The position numbers and the translations under genes are program-made. Shown piece by piece: positions 11,440-20,723 of a stretch of 64,000 nt of DNA (positions within the stretch are counted from its first letter, which is position 1; every line of letters begins with the position of its first letter). The stretch covers positions 13,703,501-13,767,500 of the forward strand of contig NC_135137.1 of NCBI RefSeq assembly GCF_051014445.1. Reading direction: 5' to 3'. The notes under the pieces were generated by a model. It did not search any database, was not told where the DNA came from, and saw only the letters and a list, made by a program, of their open reading frames with translations. Origin of the DNA: Colletes latitarsis. Lineage: Eukaryota; Arthropoda; Insecta; Hymenoptera; Colletidae.

Positions 11440-11974
11440 CCTAGGCTGGGAGGGGGGTCCTGAGGGGACCCTCCTCCCGCCAGGCGGCGCCGGGTCGGAC
11501 CGGTTGGGGGTAGGAGTGCCTCCCCCTACCGGTCCGACGCATGGGGAGGCACCCTCGGCGGTCTGGTGCGGCCATGAACGCCCGGCCGCCGAGGGGTGGA
11601 AACGGGGTCGCGGGCGGTTGCGAGTTGGGGCTCGCAGCCGCCACTAAACGCGGCCCCGGGACGGATAGCGGCGGGATGGAGTGGCCCCGTCCCGCCGCTA
11701 TGAGGCAGTGTGTCTACTGGGGGGACCGATTGTCCCCCCGGGGGATGGGCGCGAAAGCGCGGGCACGGGGAGGATACCGGAAGAATGCTTCGAGCGATTC
11801 CCGGTATCCTCCCAAAGCGTGCCGAAGGGTCACCGTGGGGTTTTTAGTGGGTAGGTCCCGCGCCTGTCGTTGTACGGGCGCGGGGAATCCCACACACCCC
11901 TCCCACCTCTCCCCAAGGAGGTGGGAGGGAGTCTTTCGAAGATTTTCCCCACGACAAAAAAAAAAAAAAAAAAA
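11440..11974 (+). other. LINE C 3'UTR and poly(A)
   Basis: Matches the LINE B 3'UTR. It contains a 45-nt hairpin at 11494-11538 with stem GTCGGACCGGT/ACCGGTCCGAC, a second stem ATAGCGGCGGGA/TCCCGCCGCTAT, a stem GGGAGGATACCGG/CCGGTATCCTCCC, and a terminal CTCCCACCT/AGGTGGGAG hairpin before the poly(A) starting at 11956. These are likely template structures recognised by the element's reverse transcriptase (inference). Confidence 0.8.
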
Positions 11975-11988
11975 AGCACTTAAATGCA
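11975..11988. repeat. LINE C target-site duplication, right
   Basis: AGCACTTAAATGCA directly after the poly(A), matching 8418-8431. Confidence 0.92.
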
Positions 11989-13149
11989 ACGTTGCATCAT
12001 ATGTATCAGGGAAGCGGGTGGCGCGTAGTGGGGGGACGAATTTCAGGGAAGCGGGTGGCGCGTAGTGGGGGAAGGAATTTTTTATATCACATGTTCTTCT
12101 TCTGCGAAAAGTGCAACTTTTGCAAAAATGTCTTTTAGATTGCCTTGAACACGTCTAAACATGCAACTTCTGCAAAGCGTATAACATTACATTCGCAGGA
12201 TGATGCAAACAAATAATATTCTTCGCGACATACATCATTTGTGGGGAAGGAGGAATTTTTTATATCACGTGTTCTTCTTCTGTGAAAAGTGCAACTTTTT
12301 GTAAAAAATTTTTTAGATTACCTTGAACATGTCTAAACATGAAACTTCTGCAAAGCGTATAACATTACACACGAATTGTGCGAGCTATTGGGGTCCTAAT
12401 CATTTTACGTACACGCTATTCATATTCTTATTTTATGTCGCATGTTCTTCTTTTGCGAAGAGCGCAACGTTTTTTTTTTTTTTGCAAGACGTTTTAGATT
12501 ACACTGAACACGTGCAAAAACGCAACTTCTGCAAACGTATACATTGCATTCACAGGCAAAGAATTCTGTAACATATATATATGGAGACCCTTACCATGGG
12601 AAAGAAATTAGATACCATGTTTTGATGATTTAAAAATATGATATATTTATTAAAGCAATGAATAATTATGTTACAAAACATTACTTTTGTGGATCCACGA
12701 ATTGTGCGAGTTATTGAGCCCCAACCATTTTACGTACACGTTGTTCCCCTTCTTATGCAATACTTTTTCAACTAGATACACGTCGGAATTTGCAACGCGT
12801 TGCAACTCGTGTTCGATCCATGAATTGTGCGAGTTATTGAACCCCAACCATATTTACGTACACGTTGTTCCCCCTTCTTACTATTTTATGTTACATGTTC
12901 TTCTGCGAAAAGTGCAACTTTTTTGCAAGGTATTTTAGATTACACTGAACATGTGCAAAAAACGTATACAATACATTTGTGGATGAACACGCGCAAAAAA
13001 CACAACCTCTGCAAAACCTATAACAGCGCATTCGCGGACACAGATTTCTGTAATATATCGCGAGCATCACCGAAAGCATCATCGGGAACAGTGATTTTTT
13101 GTAATATATCGTATGCATCACTATACACATTAACACAAAAGACGACAGT
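11989..13149. repeat. Left TIR inner part and pre-polymerase spacer: AT-rich direct repeats
   Basis: A block CAGGGAAGCGGGTGGCGCG is duplicated at 12009-12065. A diverged unit of about 180 bp (TGTTCTTCTTCTGCGAAAAG, TTTTAGATT, GAACACGT, GCAACTTCTGCAAA) recurs near 12090, 12265, 12440 and 12895. From 13020 to 13130 a shorter TGTAATATATCG...GCATCAC motif is repeated twice just upstream of the polymerase start. I see no gene other than the chromodomain-tail fragments annotated separately. Confidence 0.7.
12690..12930 (-). pseudogene. Duplicated integrase chromodomain tails
   Basis: On the minus strand 12690-12815 is the same sequence as the last ~40 codons of the integrase (24872-25016 on the plus strand), because the TIR reaches into that gene. 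A second diverged copy follows at about 12811-12870. A third lies further out at about 12362-12415, with its inverse in the right TIR near 25265-25320. These are 3' fragments without a start or catalytic domain and are not expected to function. Confidence 0.7.
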
Positions 13150-16100
13150 ATGGATCATCAAGAGCAGGAGCTGTACGAGCAAGCCGCTCAATTAAGGTCG
13201 ATGGAAGAATACAATTTATGGGAACATCGATTTGGCGATTATCTCGATTCGTTGGAGGAACGAAGCCGAATCAAGAGACTGCGACTCTCAATCGGTGAAA
13301 AACAATCACTGATTGCTCGTATCGCTAGATTAGAAAGTCTAAAAGATTCGACACGCAATCGATTTGTACATGCGGGTGCTGGACATAGTGCAAGACTCAG
13401 ATGGCATGAAATTGATACGGCTTTCGTTAACCGTATATTGACCGGTGCAGTGATAAATTCTAACCACATAGAACCTCGCAATTTTCTCGAAGATGCGAGG
13501 GATATTGTAGTCGATCATGTGCGAAACATTCTGCTGAAACATGATAGTGTAAAAATAAATACTATACTTAATGGTGAATTTGTTGTTGGTAACAAATGTG
13601 CAAACAAAAGTGTTAACACGAAAAATTGTGAACTTTTTCGCTTGTCTGACCTACGCGAATGGTATGATTTACGTGTCATCGAACCCATTCTAGCATCCTT
13701 AGACGAATTTCAGGAACGTGATAGTGGGTGGGCGCTGTCGCGGATACTGAATTTAATTGTTAATGTAAATAAATATATGCCAATGCATGCAGGATGTGCC
13801 ATACAATTACCGCGAGAGGTACGACTAAAGAAAGCAGTAATCAATGTATGCTCGACGGACAATGCATGTTTTGCGTGGTCGGTGGTGGCCGCTCTGTATC
13901 CAGCCGAAAGTCACGTATCTCTCGCATCGTCATATCCTCATTATACAACAGTGTTGAATATCCAGGATATTGAATTTCCAATGACATTGAACCAAATTAA
14001 AAAGTTTGAACATATCAACAACATCTCCATCAATGTCTATACCATTGAGAATAAGAAGGTGTTACCAATACGAGTCACTGATAAGAAGATGGAAAGACAT
14101 GTCAATTTGTTGTATTTAGAAGGAGCAAACGACGTGGGACATTTCACATGGATTAAGAACTTATCTCGCCTCGTATGCACACAATTGAGTAAACATAATG
14201 GCAGGAAATACTTTTGTGATAGGTATGTATATAATAAATCTTTTAAATATTTTATGCTAGATAAAAATTATGCCTCTTATTGCAGATGCTTACACTACTT
14301 TAGTTCGAATGAGAAGCTGGAAGCTCACACCATGGATTGTGAGAAGATGAATGTTTGCGCAATCATATTACCGAATGATGATGGCAGTAAGTGACTCAGT
14401 ATCTGCAACTACAACAGGAAAGAACGTGTTCCGTTTATAGTATATGCCGATCTGAAATGCATCCTGGAGAAATCGGATACTGATCGAGAAGCGTCAAGAT
14501 ACACGTACCAGCATCATCGAGTATTTAGCGTGGGATATTATGTGCGGTGCTCGTACGACGACTCGTTATCTACGTTTCAATGTCGTCGCGATCCTGATTG
14601 CGTATCATGGTTTGTGGGACAACTTCAAGATTTGTCACATCGTGTAAAGTCCATCTTATCGACCAATGTACCCATGGAAAATTTATCAGCTGAACAATTA
14701 CGAAATTTTAATATGGCAACATACTGCCATATATGCGAAACACCGTTTACGCGAGATGATATGCGAGTACGCGATCATTGCCACTTAACCGGTCGGTACA
14801 GAGGTCCTGCACATTCAAATCACAATCTAAATTATAAAGACGCATTTGTCATCCCTATAGTCTTTCACAATTTATCCGGTTATGATTCACATTTTATTAT
14901 CAAGGAGATAGCCACAGCATTTGAGGGTGATGTCACTGTATTGCCGATAACAAAAGAGAAGTACATTTCATTTACAAAATACGTTGAAAACGCGAATGAA
15001 GAATCAAACTCGCGCAAGCGCATAAAATTGCAATTCATCGATTCATTTAAATTTTTAAATACAAGTCTCGAGAAATTGGTATTTTTTCTTAGTAAAGATA
15101 AACTTGAAATTACACGGTCCGAGTTTCAAAAATTATCTGCGGAAGATTTTGATTTATTGACGCGAAAAGGGGTGTTTCCATACGAGTACATTGACTGTAT
15201 TGAAAAGTTGGACCAATCATGTTTACCATCACGCAATTCATTTTACAGTTCCTTAACTGGCGATACAGTATCCGGAAACGACTACGCACACGCTGTCAAC
15301 GTGTGGAAGCGGTTCTCCATTGAAACGCTCGGCGAGTATAGCGATTTGTATCTGAAGACGGATGTCTTGCTGTTAGCTGATATTTTTGAAAATTTTCGCA
15401 ATAGTTGCATCGCAAGTTATGGACTCGACCCCGCGCACTATTATACTTTGCCTGGTTTTACGTGGGATGCCATGCTGAAGCATACACGTATCAATTTCGA
15501 ACTTCTTACCGATATCGACATGGTCCTATTTATCGAACGTGGTATACGTGGTGGTTTGAGTCAATGTTCCAACAGACGCGCACGAGCCAACAACAAATGC
15601 ACGCAATCGCACGATCCATCGCAACCGTCGTCATATTTAATGTATTTCGATGTAAATAATTTGTACGGCTGGGCAATGTGTCAACCATTACCATATGCCA
15701 ATTTTCAGTGGGTCAACAACAAAGATGTAGATGTAATGACCGTAGCGTTAGACTCATCGACGGGTTATATTTTGGAAGTCGATCTAGAGTATCCGCAACA
15801 TCTGCATGATTCGCACACTGACCTACCGTTCTGCCCAACACATGATAAACCACCTGGCAAGCGCCAGGAGAAGCTCCTCGCAACTCTATACGATAAGAAG
15901 CGTTACGTAATACACTATCGCAATCTGCAGCAATGTATTCGTCACGGCCTTCGCGTAACTGAAGTTCACCGCGTATTACAGTTTTCCCAATCCCCATGGC
16001 TTCGCGATTACATCGAACTAAATACAAAGTTCAGAACTCTTGCTACAAACGATTTTGAGAAAAATTTATATAAGTTAATGAATAATGCAGTGTTTGGTAA

Positions 16101-16860
16101 AACCATGGAGAATGTGCGCAATCATGTAGATGTAAAATTAGTAACGAAATGGGGAGGGAGATACGGTGCAGAGGCACTAATCGCTAAACCAAATTTCCAC
16201 AGTCGCAGCATATTTTCGGAAAACCTAGTTGCGATCGAACTGCATAAATTGTTCGTAAAATTTAACTAACCAATCTATGTGGGCATGTGTATACTAGATA
16301 TATCTAAGATTTGTTTGTATGAATTCCATTACGATTACATGTTACCCACACATAGGAATAAATGTAAAATTATGTACACCGATACAGACAGTCTAATCTA
16401 CCACATCGAGTGTGACGATATTTATGAACTTATGATACGCGATATTACCCGCTTTGACACGAGCGATTATCCCACAGACAATCGATATGGTATTCCGCTT
16501 GCTAATAAGAAGGTACCAGGTTTAATGAAAGATGAAAATAATGGTGCGATTATGACGGAATTTGTTGGATTGAGAGCGAAAATGTATGCCATACAAGTCG
16601 ATGGTAAGAAAGATACGAAAAAGGTGAAAGGTGTCAAGAGTAATGTTGTAGCGCGAACTATAACATTTGATGATTATGTGCAATGTTTGATGGGTGAGGT
16701 TGAAAAGATTTGTCACCAATCGTGTATAAGATCCACGTTGCATGAAGTGTACACGGTATCAGAAATAAAAATTGCTTTGAGTCCATACGATGACAAACGA
16801 TATATTGTACCATATTCAACCAAGACGCTGCCGTGGGGGCATTATAAAATACCGCTTTAG
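13150..16860 (+). pseudogene. PolB: Polinton protein-primed family B DNA polymerase, two in-frame stops
   Basis: Polinton PolB, which replicates the element by protein priming. One reading frame runs 13150-16860 (about 1,215 codons without the intron) and is broken by TGA at 14392-14394 and TAA at 16267-16269. The N-terminal part holds CFAWSVVAALYP and a zinc-finger-like KYFCDR/CLHYF region. The exonuclease domain starts at VYADLKC, where Lys (14455-14457) sits in the place usually held by a catalytic Glu, and continues with HNLSGYDSHFI and YLKTDVLLLADIF. Polymerase motifs are DVNNLYG (15649), NNAVFGKTMEN (about 16080) and YTDTDSL (16375). A 63-nt in-frame intron lies at 14223-14285. The fragments downstream of each stop begin with internal Met codons, but partial products would separate the catalytic motifs. 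The gene is convergent with 17644-18126. Confidence 0.9.
14223..14285 (+). other. Predicted in-frame spliceosomal intron in PolB
   Basis: Begins GTATGT and ends TTATTGCAG, and is AT-rich. It is 63 nt with no stop in frame, so an unspliced reading inserts 21 residues (YVYNKSF...) into the otherwise conserved FCDR-CLHYF segment. Splicing rejoins that segment. Confidence 0.7.
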
Positions 16861-17167
16861 ACATACCAATTATATTTCTTATTCATTTTTTCAATATATA
16901 TATTTTTTATGTAATTTTTATATTTCTTATTCATTTTTCAATATATATATTTTTATTTATATTTTTTATGTAATTTTTATATTTCTTATTCATTTTTCAA
17001 TACATATATTTTTTATTTATATTTTCATGTAATTTTTATATTTTTTTATTCATTTCATTATATATATTTTTATGTATGTAATTATAGTATGTAATAAAAC
17101 AATTTATATATACATGGTATCTCTACACATCTCCCTCACCCCAATTTGTTATTAATTTTACATTAGG

Positions 17168-17206
<39 letters not shown>

Positions 17207-17643
17207 ATTATTTCTGATATTTCAACCACTCGCTGTATAATTTAAATACATTTTTGTAAAACACAAGTCTTTTCATGGTTGTTGGATTACAATGTATTAG
17301 CACGATCGAGATTTTTCAAACACTTGATATCTTCATAATCGACATCAATGGTTTTAGATTTATTCTAAAGTTCATAATTTTATAAAAAGATACATTTATA
17401 TTCAATATTTCAACCATCACTAATAAGTACATGTTTTTCAGAAGCTTGCAAAAACATTAAAAGATTTTTAGACATATTCTGAAAGTTCATAATTTTATAA
17501 AAATTGCTAGGAAGGAGGAGGATGAGGAAATTAGATGTATTTTTTAAATGACATAAATTGATTCAAAAAGATACATTTATTTCCAATATTTTAACCACCA
17601 ATTGCATAATTTAAATACATTTTACAAATCAAAAAAGGTACAT
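16861..17643. repeat. AT-rich convergent spacer with tandem repeats and decayed gene tail
   Basis: 16870-17075 holds about four copies of a 50-59-bp unit (TTATATTTCTTATTCATTTT and TATATATTTTT). A run of 31 A lies at 17174-17204. From 17205 to about 17350 there is a diverged copy of the 3' end of the gene at 17644-18126, same strand, and at 17575-17640 a shorter copy. No intact gene is seen. It probably contains the 3' ends of both converging transcripts. Confidence 0.75.
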
Positions 17644-18126
17644 TTATTTTTTATATTTTAACCACCAATTGTATAATTTAAATACATTTTGCATAGCGCA
17701 TGTCTTTTTATGGTTACCACATCGCCATGTGTTTGCACAATCAAGATTTTTTAAACATTCAATATCACCATAATCAGCATCGATGTTCTCTGCATTAATA
17801 TGTTCAGCCACCAAGTTTGTTAACCAATCACGTTTTTGAAGTCCTTTAACATAGACGATTGGGTTTGACTCATCAATTATTGCCGATGTAATAAGCATTT
17901 TGCTCATGTTGTATGGTATAAAACTGTCGTCCCACGACAGTCCGTGGTGATTCTTCGTCACCCAAGTAGCTCGTGATTTATCGGGCGCTGATAATAAACA
18001 CCATGGATATGGACTTTGGAAGATATAATGCGCTAGAGTGCTTCCCTTTTTCAACACCGCCACTTCCTTTACAACAAACTCTGTGTCGCTAACGAACCCC
18101 TGCATGTCGACGAATGTTGGTACCAT
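17644..18126 (-). CDS. Conserved Polinton-associated protein of unknown function
   Basis: About 160 aa from the chosen start MVPTFVDMQGF at 18126. An upstream Met at 18192 adds 22 residues that look like untranslated sequence. Visible features are FVDMQGF...FVVKEVAVL near the N terminus, YPWCLL, NHHGLSWDDSFIPY, IVYVKGLQKRDWL, and a Cys-rich end (CLKNLDCANTWRCGNHKKTC) followed by NVFKLYNWWL. I recall this layout from many insect Polintons, but no function is established to my knowledge. The opening DxQG and the spaced acidic residues faintly resemble an RNase H-fold exonuclease, which is speculation. It is the most distal gene of the minus-strand structural block, about 80 nt after the capsid gene. 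Confidence 0.75.
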   Translation of the reverse strand: MVPTFVDMQGFVSDTEFVVKEVAVLKKGSTLAHYIFQSPYPWCLLSAPDKSRATWVTKNHHGLSWDDSFIPYNMSKMLITSAIIDESNPIVYVKGLQKRDWLTNLVAEHINAENIDADYGDIECLKNLDCANTWRCGNHKKTCAMQNVFKLYNWWLKYKK

Positions 18127-18207
18127 TATGAAAATATCTTTGAAACTATGCTGCAATGCGGCGTGTCCGCCTGTTATATATATTACAAACATTGCTGATG
18201 TTACAGT

Positions 18208-19410
18208 TTATGTAATCTTGCGCACAACGTTGGACAGGGGACAGTATTCGACAACACGATCATGTAAAATAAGACAATAGGCGGTAGTATTTGCTGGCAC
18301 GTTTTCTTTACAATCAAATTCTATTCGCACATCTATGGTAGCGCTCTTGATTGATTCGTTCTGTCTCGAACAATCGATGACTACAAACGGTCCATACAAC
18401 GAAAAGTTCTCCCTGTTGCAAAGCGTTTCGTAACAGTCGTATCCATAATAAGCTTTACGAAAACGTGCATACATATCAAAAAGAATAGCATATCTGTTTT
18501 TATCAAAATCAAGATTCAAGTCATCATATGGATAAAAGTCAGAGTTTAGATACAGTTTCACATTGGTCAAGTTACATTCATCGAAATTGCTTGCATCTTT
18601 AGACATGTTGTTCTTCCGACCAGTCTGCAGCGCAAAAATGACGTATCGTGGCTTCTCCAGCTGAGTTGCAGTTTTAACAGCCCACGAATGTTTTGTTGTA
18701 CTTTGCAATAATGGGTACTCATACAGGTCCCACGAACGAAAACTCATGCTTAGGTATTGTCCGCTTTCCAAAATCCGCAACATCGATAGTTTATTCGTAT
18801 CATTCAGTATAATGCGAGGCATTCGCCACTGTATCTTTAGTAATTCAATCTCCGGCTCCAGCGCGGAATTTGCAATGATGCAGTTGTTATCATTGCGAGC
18901 GCGTATAAGAATGAGTTCATGTCGAGCATTGACTACTATACGCCTGTAATCTTCGCAAAACCCCAACAGCATATTGAGCGGTACACAAAAGTTAAAGTAA
19001 CCTGTCGGTATGTTTGATTGTGCGGCCCATCCAGCATTCCGTAAAATTAACGATTTGTCATATGTTGAGGACACAAATGTTTTGATGGTACTTGTTATCC
19101 CAACGTTTCTGTTACGATCGATCTCCACACCATTGAGTTCATATCGAATTTCATCAAACATAAACGCAACACAATTATTTCCGAGGAATGCATCCAACTC
19201 ATTGTTTGGCTTCTTTACTATGAATCTTCCTTCAACGTATAGAAAGCTCTCACATGGTAGCGTGTATAAATCCTGCTGTTGTATAGGTATTCGTATCTCA
19301 TCGTTGTGCCCAAACGTTGTGTTGGCGTATGGGTTGTATGTGTGAGTCTCAATCTTGACAATGCGATCATCAAAGATCGGTTCGCTTCCAATGTTTAAGA
19401 TATTAGTCAT
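18208..19410 (-). CDS. Candidate major capsid protein (double jelly-roll)
   Basis: 400 aa from MTNILNIG at 19410; an in-frame Met at 19422 would add four residues. The chain is uninterrupted. It contains the strand-rich YNPYANTTFGHNDEIRIPIQ, LYTLPCESFLYVEGRF, FMFDEIRYELNGVEIDRNRN, VGITSTIKTFVS, GYFNFCVPLNMLLGF and a C-terminal IDVRIEFDCKENV. This matches the protein I know as the putative Polinton capsid subunit (PY type). At about 400 aa it is shorter than many double jelly-roll capsid proteins, so a fold prediction is needed. It lies in a minus-strand run with minor capsid, protease and PLA2 proteins. The start overlaps the end of the 68-aa gene by a few nucleotides, suggesting one polycistronic or tightly packed unit. 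Confidence 0.75.
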   Translation of the reverse strand: MTNILNIGSEPIFDDRIVKIETHTYNPYANTTFGHNDEIRIPIQQQDLYTLPCESFLYVEGRFIVKKPNNELDAFLGNNCVAFMFDEIRYELNGVEIDRNRNVGITSTIKTFVSSTYDKSLILRNAGWAAQSNIPTGYFNFCVPLNMLLGFCEDYRRIVVNARHELILIRARNDNNCIIANSALEPEIELLKIQWRMPRIILNDTNKLSMLRILESGQYLSMSFRSWDLYEYPLLQSTTKHSWAVKTATQLEKPRYVIFALQTGRKNNMSKDASNFDECNLTNVKLYLNSDFYPYDDLNLDFDKNRYAILFDMYARFRKAYYGYDCYETLCNRENFSLYGPFVVIDCSRQNESIKSATIDVRIEFDCKENVPANTTAYCLILHDRVVEYCPLSNVVRKIT

Positions 19411-19609
19411 TTCGTACAACAAAACCCAACGATTTCAGAAATTCAACATTCGATGCAGTAAGTTTTGTGGGTGATCGAATTGTCCTCTCGCCTGATGGTT
19501 TTAGACAGTCAATATTCGATACAGTGTGGTGTGCAAGCGATTGAATTGTCTTCTCTTTATTTTCATGCGTCGTCTGTTTCACTTGCTCCCCTTCGTTCAG
19601 CACAAGCAT
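19403..19609 (-). CDS. Small 68-aa protein with internal duplication
   Basis: Fits exactly between the minor capsid gene (ends 19616) and the capsid gene (starts 19410). Two similar ~20-residue halves are visible: TIQSLAHHTVSNIDCLK and TIRSPTKLTASNVEFLKSLG. I recall an LTxxNxxFLxSLG-type motif in small proteins of other insect Polintons, where its role is unknown. The tight fit and internal repeat argue that it is real; its size and lack of a recognisable domain argue for caution. Confidence 0.5.
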   Translation of the reverse strand: MLVLNEGEQVKQTTHENKEKTIQSLAHHTVSNIDCLKPSGERTIRSPTKLTASNVEFLKSLGFVVRND

Positions 19610-19615
19610 CTCCTA

Positions 19616-20317
19616 CTACAGTCGCTGTCTCCGCACATGCAATCGAACGGTGATCTGTTCCCCTCGAAAATCGAGCAATTGATCGTCTTGATTCACAACA
19701 CGAATCGTCAAATCCGAAATGCTTCGTGCAGTAATCGGAAGGTAAATGATCTGTGTTGGTCTTTCCGATATCTTATATCCTGGTGGAACGGTAGGCGAAA
19801 ACTCATGTATCGTGTGCGCACACTTGTTATTGCTGTAAGCGCCAACTGTCACGTTGCATTCAATGCGAATGATATTTACATTCATTATATTGATTGATGT
19901 ATCTGATTCGTGCCATTTTCGTGGTTGTAGCACCCGATTCGTTGAAAACCCCAGTAACGAGCCAATAGTATTGGGTTTGGTAAAATTTATGCTATAATTA
20001 CACCTAATTTCGCTCTTCATCGTATTGTTGTTAGCTCTAAGCATCAATGGCGGGTTCCCTTCATTATCCCATGAAAGCGATCGTTGCAAATACATGTGAA
20101 TGTCGTCCAGCTCATAAGATCCCTCGGGAATAATGATTTCCTTATCATTATTATCATAGTAAAATTTATTATTTGACAAATTTACATTCGGTATTGTGTA
20201 ATATGTTTCAAAGTCCATAAGACCGAGTTCGTAATCACCATTGCTCAAATCGATGGCTGGAAAATAGCTTACTGCGAGAATACTACTTTGACCGGTGAGC
20301 GTTAGCGTCAGCGACAT
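19616..20317 (-). CDS. Candidate minor capsid (penton-like) protein
   Basis: 233 aa from MSLTLTLTGQSS at 20317. The Met at 20374 would add 19 residues and overlap the protease, so the inner start is preferred. Features: YFPAIDLSNGDYELGLMDFE, TYYTIPNVN, NNKFYYD, IIIPEGSYELDDIHMYLQ, IGSLLGFS and a strand-rich C-terminal half. This is the second structural protein conserved across Polintons, thought to be the single jelly-roll penton subunit. The N-terminal LGLMDFETYYTIPNV block is the most recognisable part. It is downstream of the protease and upstream of the capsid gene, all on the minus strand. Confidence 0.7.
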   Translation of the reverse strand: MSLTLTLTGQSSILAVSYFPAIDLSNGDYELGLMDFETYYTIPNVNLSNNKFYYDNNDKEIIIPEGSYELDDIHMYLQRSLSWDNEGNPPLMLRANNNTMKSEIRCNYSINFTKPNTIGSLLGFSTNRVLQPRKWHESDTSINIMNVNIIRIECNVTVGAYSNNKCAHTIHEFSPTVPPGYKISERPTQIIYLPITARSISDLTIRVVNQDDQLLDFRGEQITVRLHVRRQRL

Positions 20318-20336
20318 GTTCCAACGGATACTGGAG

Positions 20337-20723
20337 TTAAAGCGTACAATGATTATCCTTAAATTGATTGTCAACTGTCAGCAGAAACTGCAAACACAGC
20401 TGTCCACAATTGCTTTGATTATAGCGCTGATAAGGCATGTGATTATACTCAATTACACTATTCTTCAAATATTGTATCAGTTCCCTCGGTGGTTGAAGAT
20501 TGCCAAAACTATCAAAATATATGGCGCATGTTCTCCGTTTTGCGTATGCCACCCAATGAGTACCTGGTCCCTCAACAGTATCCAAATTTACGATCCCGCT
20601 CTCATTCCTGCGTACCCCATCTGTTGGTAAAGTATTGCGCATAAAAATACCTCTGAAATATGGAATACGCATACGTTTTGCCAGTTGCTGCAGTTGTATG
20701 TTTGTGGTTACGCCTTCAGGCAT
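20337..20723 (-). CDS. PRO: Adenain-like cysteine protease
   Basis: 128 aa, small like other Polinton proteases of the adenain/Ulp1 (C48-like) group, expected to mature capsid proteins. Catalytic elements are in the canonical order: His56 in GPGTHWVAYA, Asp71 in IYFDSFG, and Gln103 with Cys106 in YNQSNCGQLCLQF. PPRELIQYL between them matches the family pattern FDSFGxxPP. The start MPEGVTT overlaps the end of the PLA2 gene by 16 nt on the same strand. All expected active-site residues are present and the frame is open, so it may still be functional. Confidence 0.88.
   Translation of the reverse strand: MPEGVTTNIQLQQLAKRMRIPYFRGIFMRNTLPTDGVRRNESGIVNLDTVEGPGTHWVAYAKRRTCAIYFDSFGNLQPPRELIQYLKNSVIEYNHMPYQRYNQSNCGQLCLQFLLTVDNQFKDNHCTL

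Larger units (their letters stand above)
8432..11974 (+). mobile_element. LINE C: 5'-truncated R1-clade retrotransposon
   Basis: Nearly identical to LINE B from B position about 36301 to its poly(A). It lacks the 5'UTR, ORF1 and the first ~58 codons of ORF2. It ends in a run of about 19 A and is flanked by a 14-bp duplication. Truncation at the 5' end, a poly(A) tail and a target-site duplication are typical of target-primed reverse transcription. Confidence 0.95.
7259..12815. repeat. Left terminal inverted repeat (interrupted by LINE C)
   Basis: Inverse match to 24872-27065. From outside in: G-rich end (7259-7505), GTCGATAAAGAGG segment, a two-exon gene copy (7608-8337), LINE C with its target-site duplication (8418-11988), AT-rich approximately 180-bp repeats, and a copy of the integrase chromodomain tail ending at ...ACTCGTGTTCG. 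Without LINE C it is about 2.0 kb. It lacks some 200 bp of AT-rich repeats present in the right TIR at 26610-26810. Confidence 0.9.

Noticed and set aside
14386..14413. An intron explaining the PolB stop at 14392 (GTAAGT at 14387)
   Set aside because: The nearest acceptor-like CAG is only about a dozen bases downstream, too short for splicing. An in-frame nonsense change is simpler.
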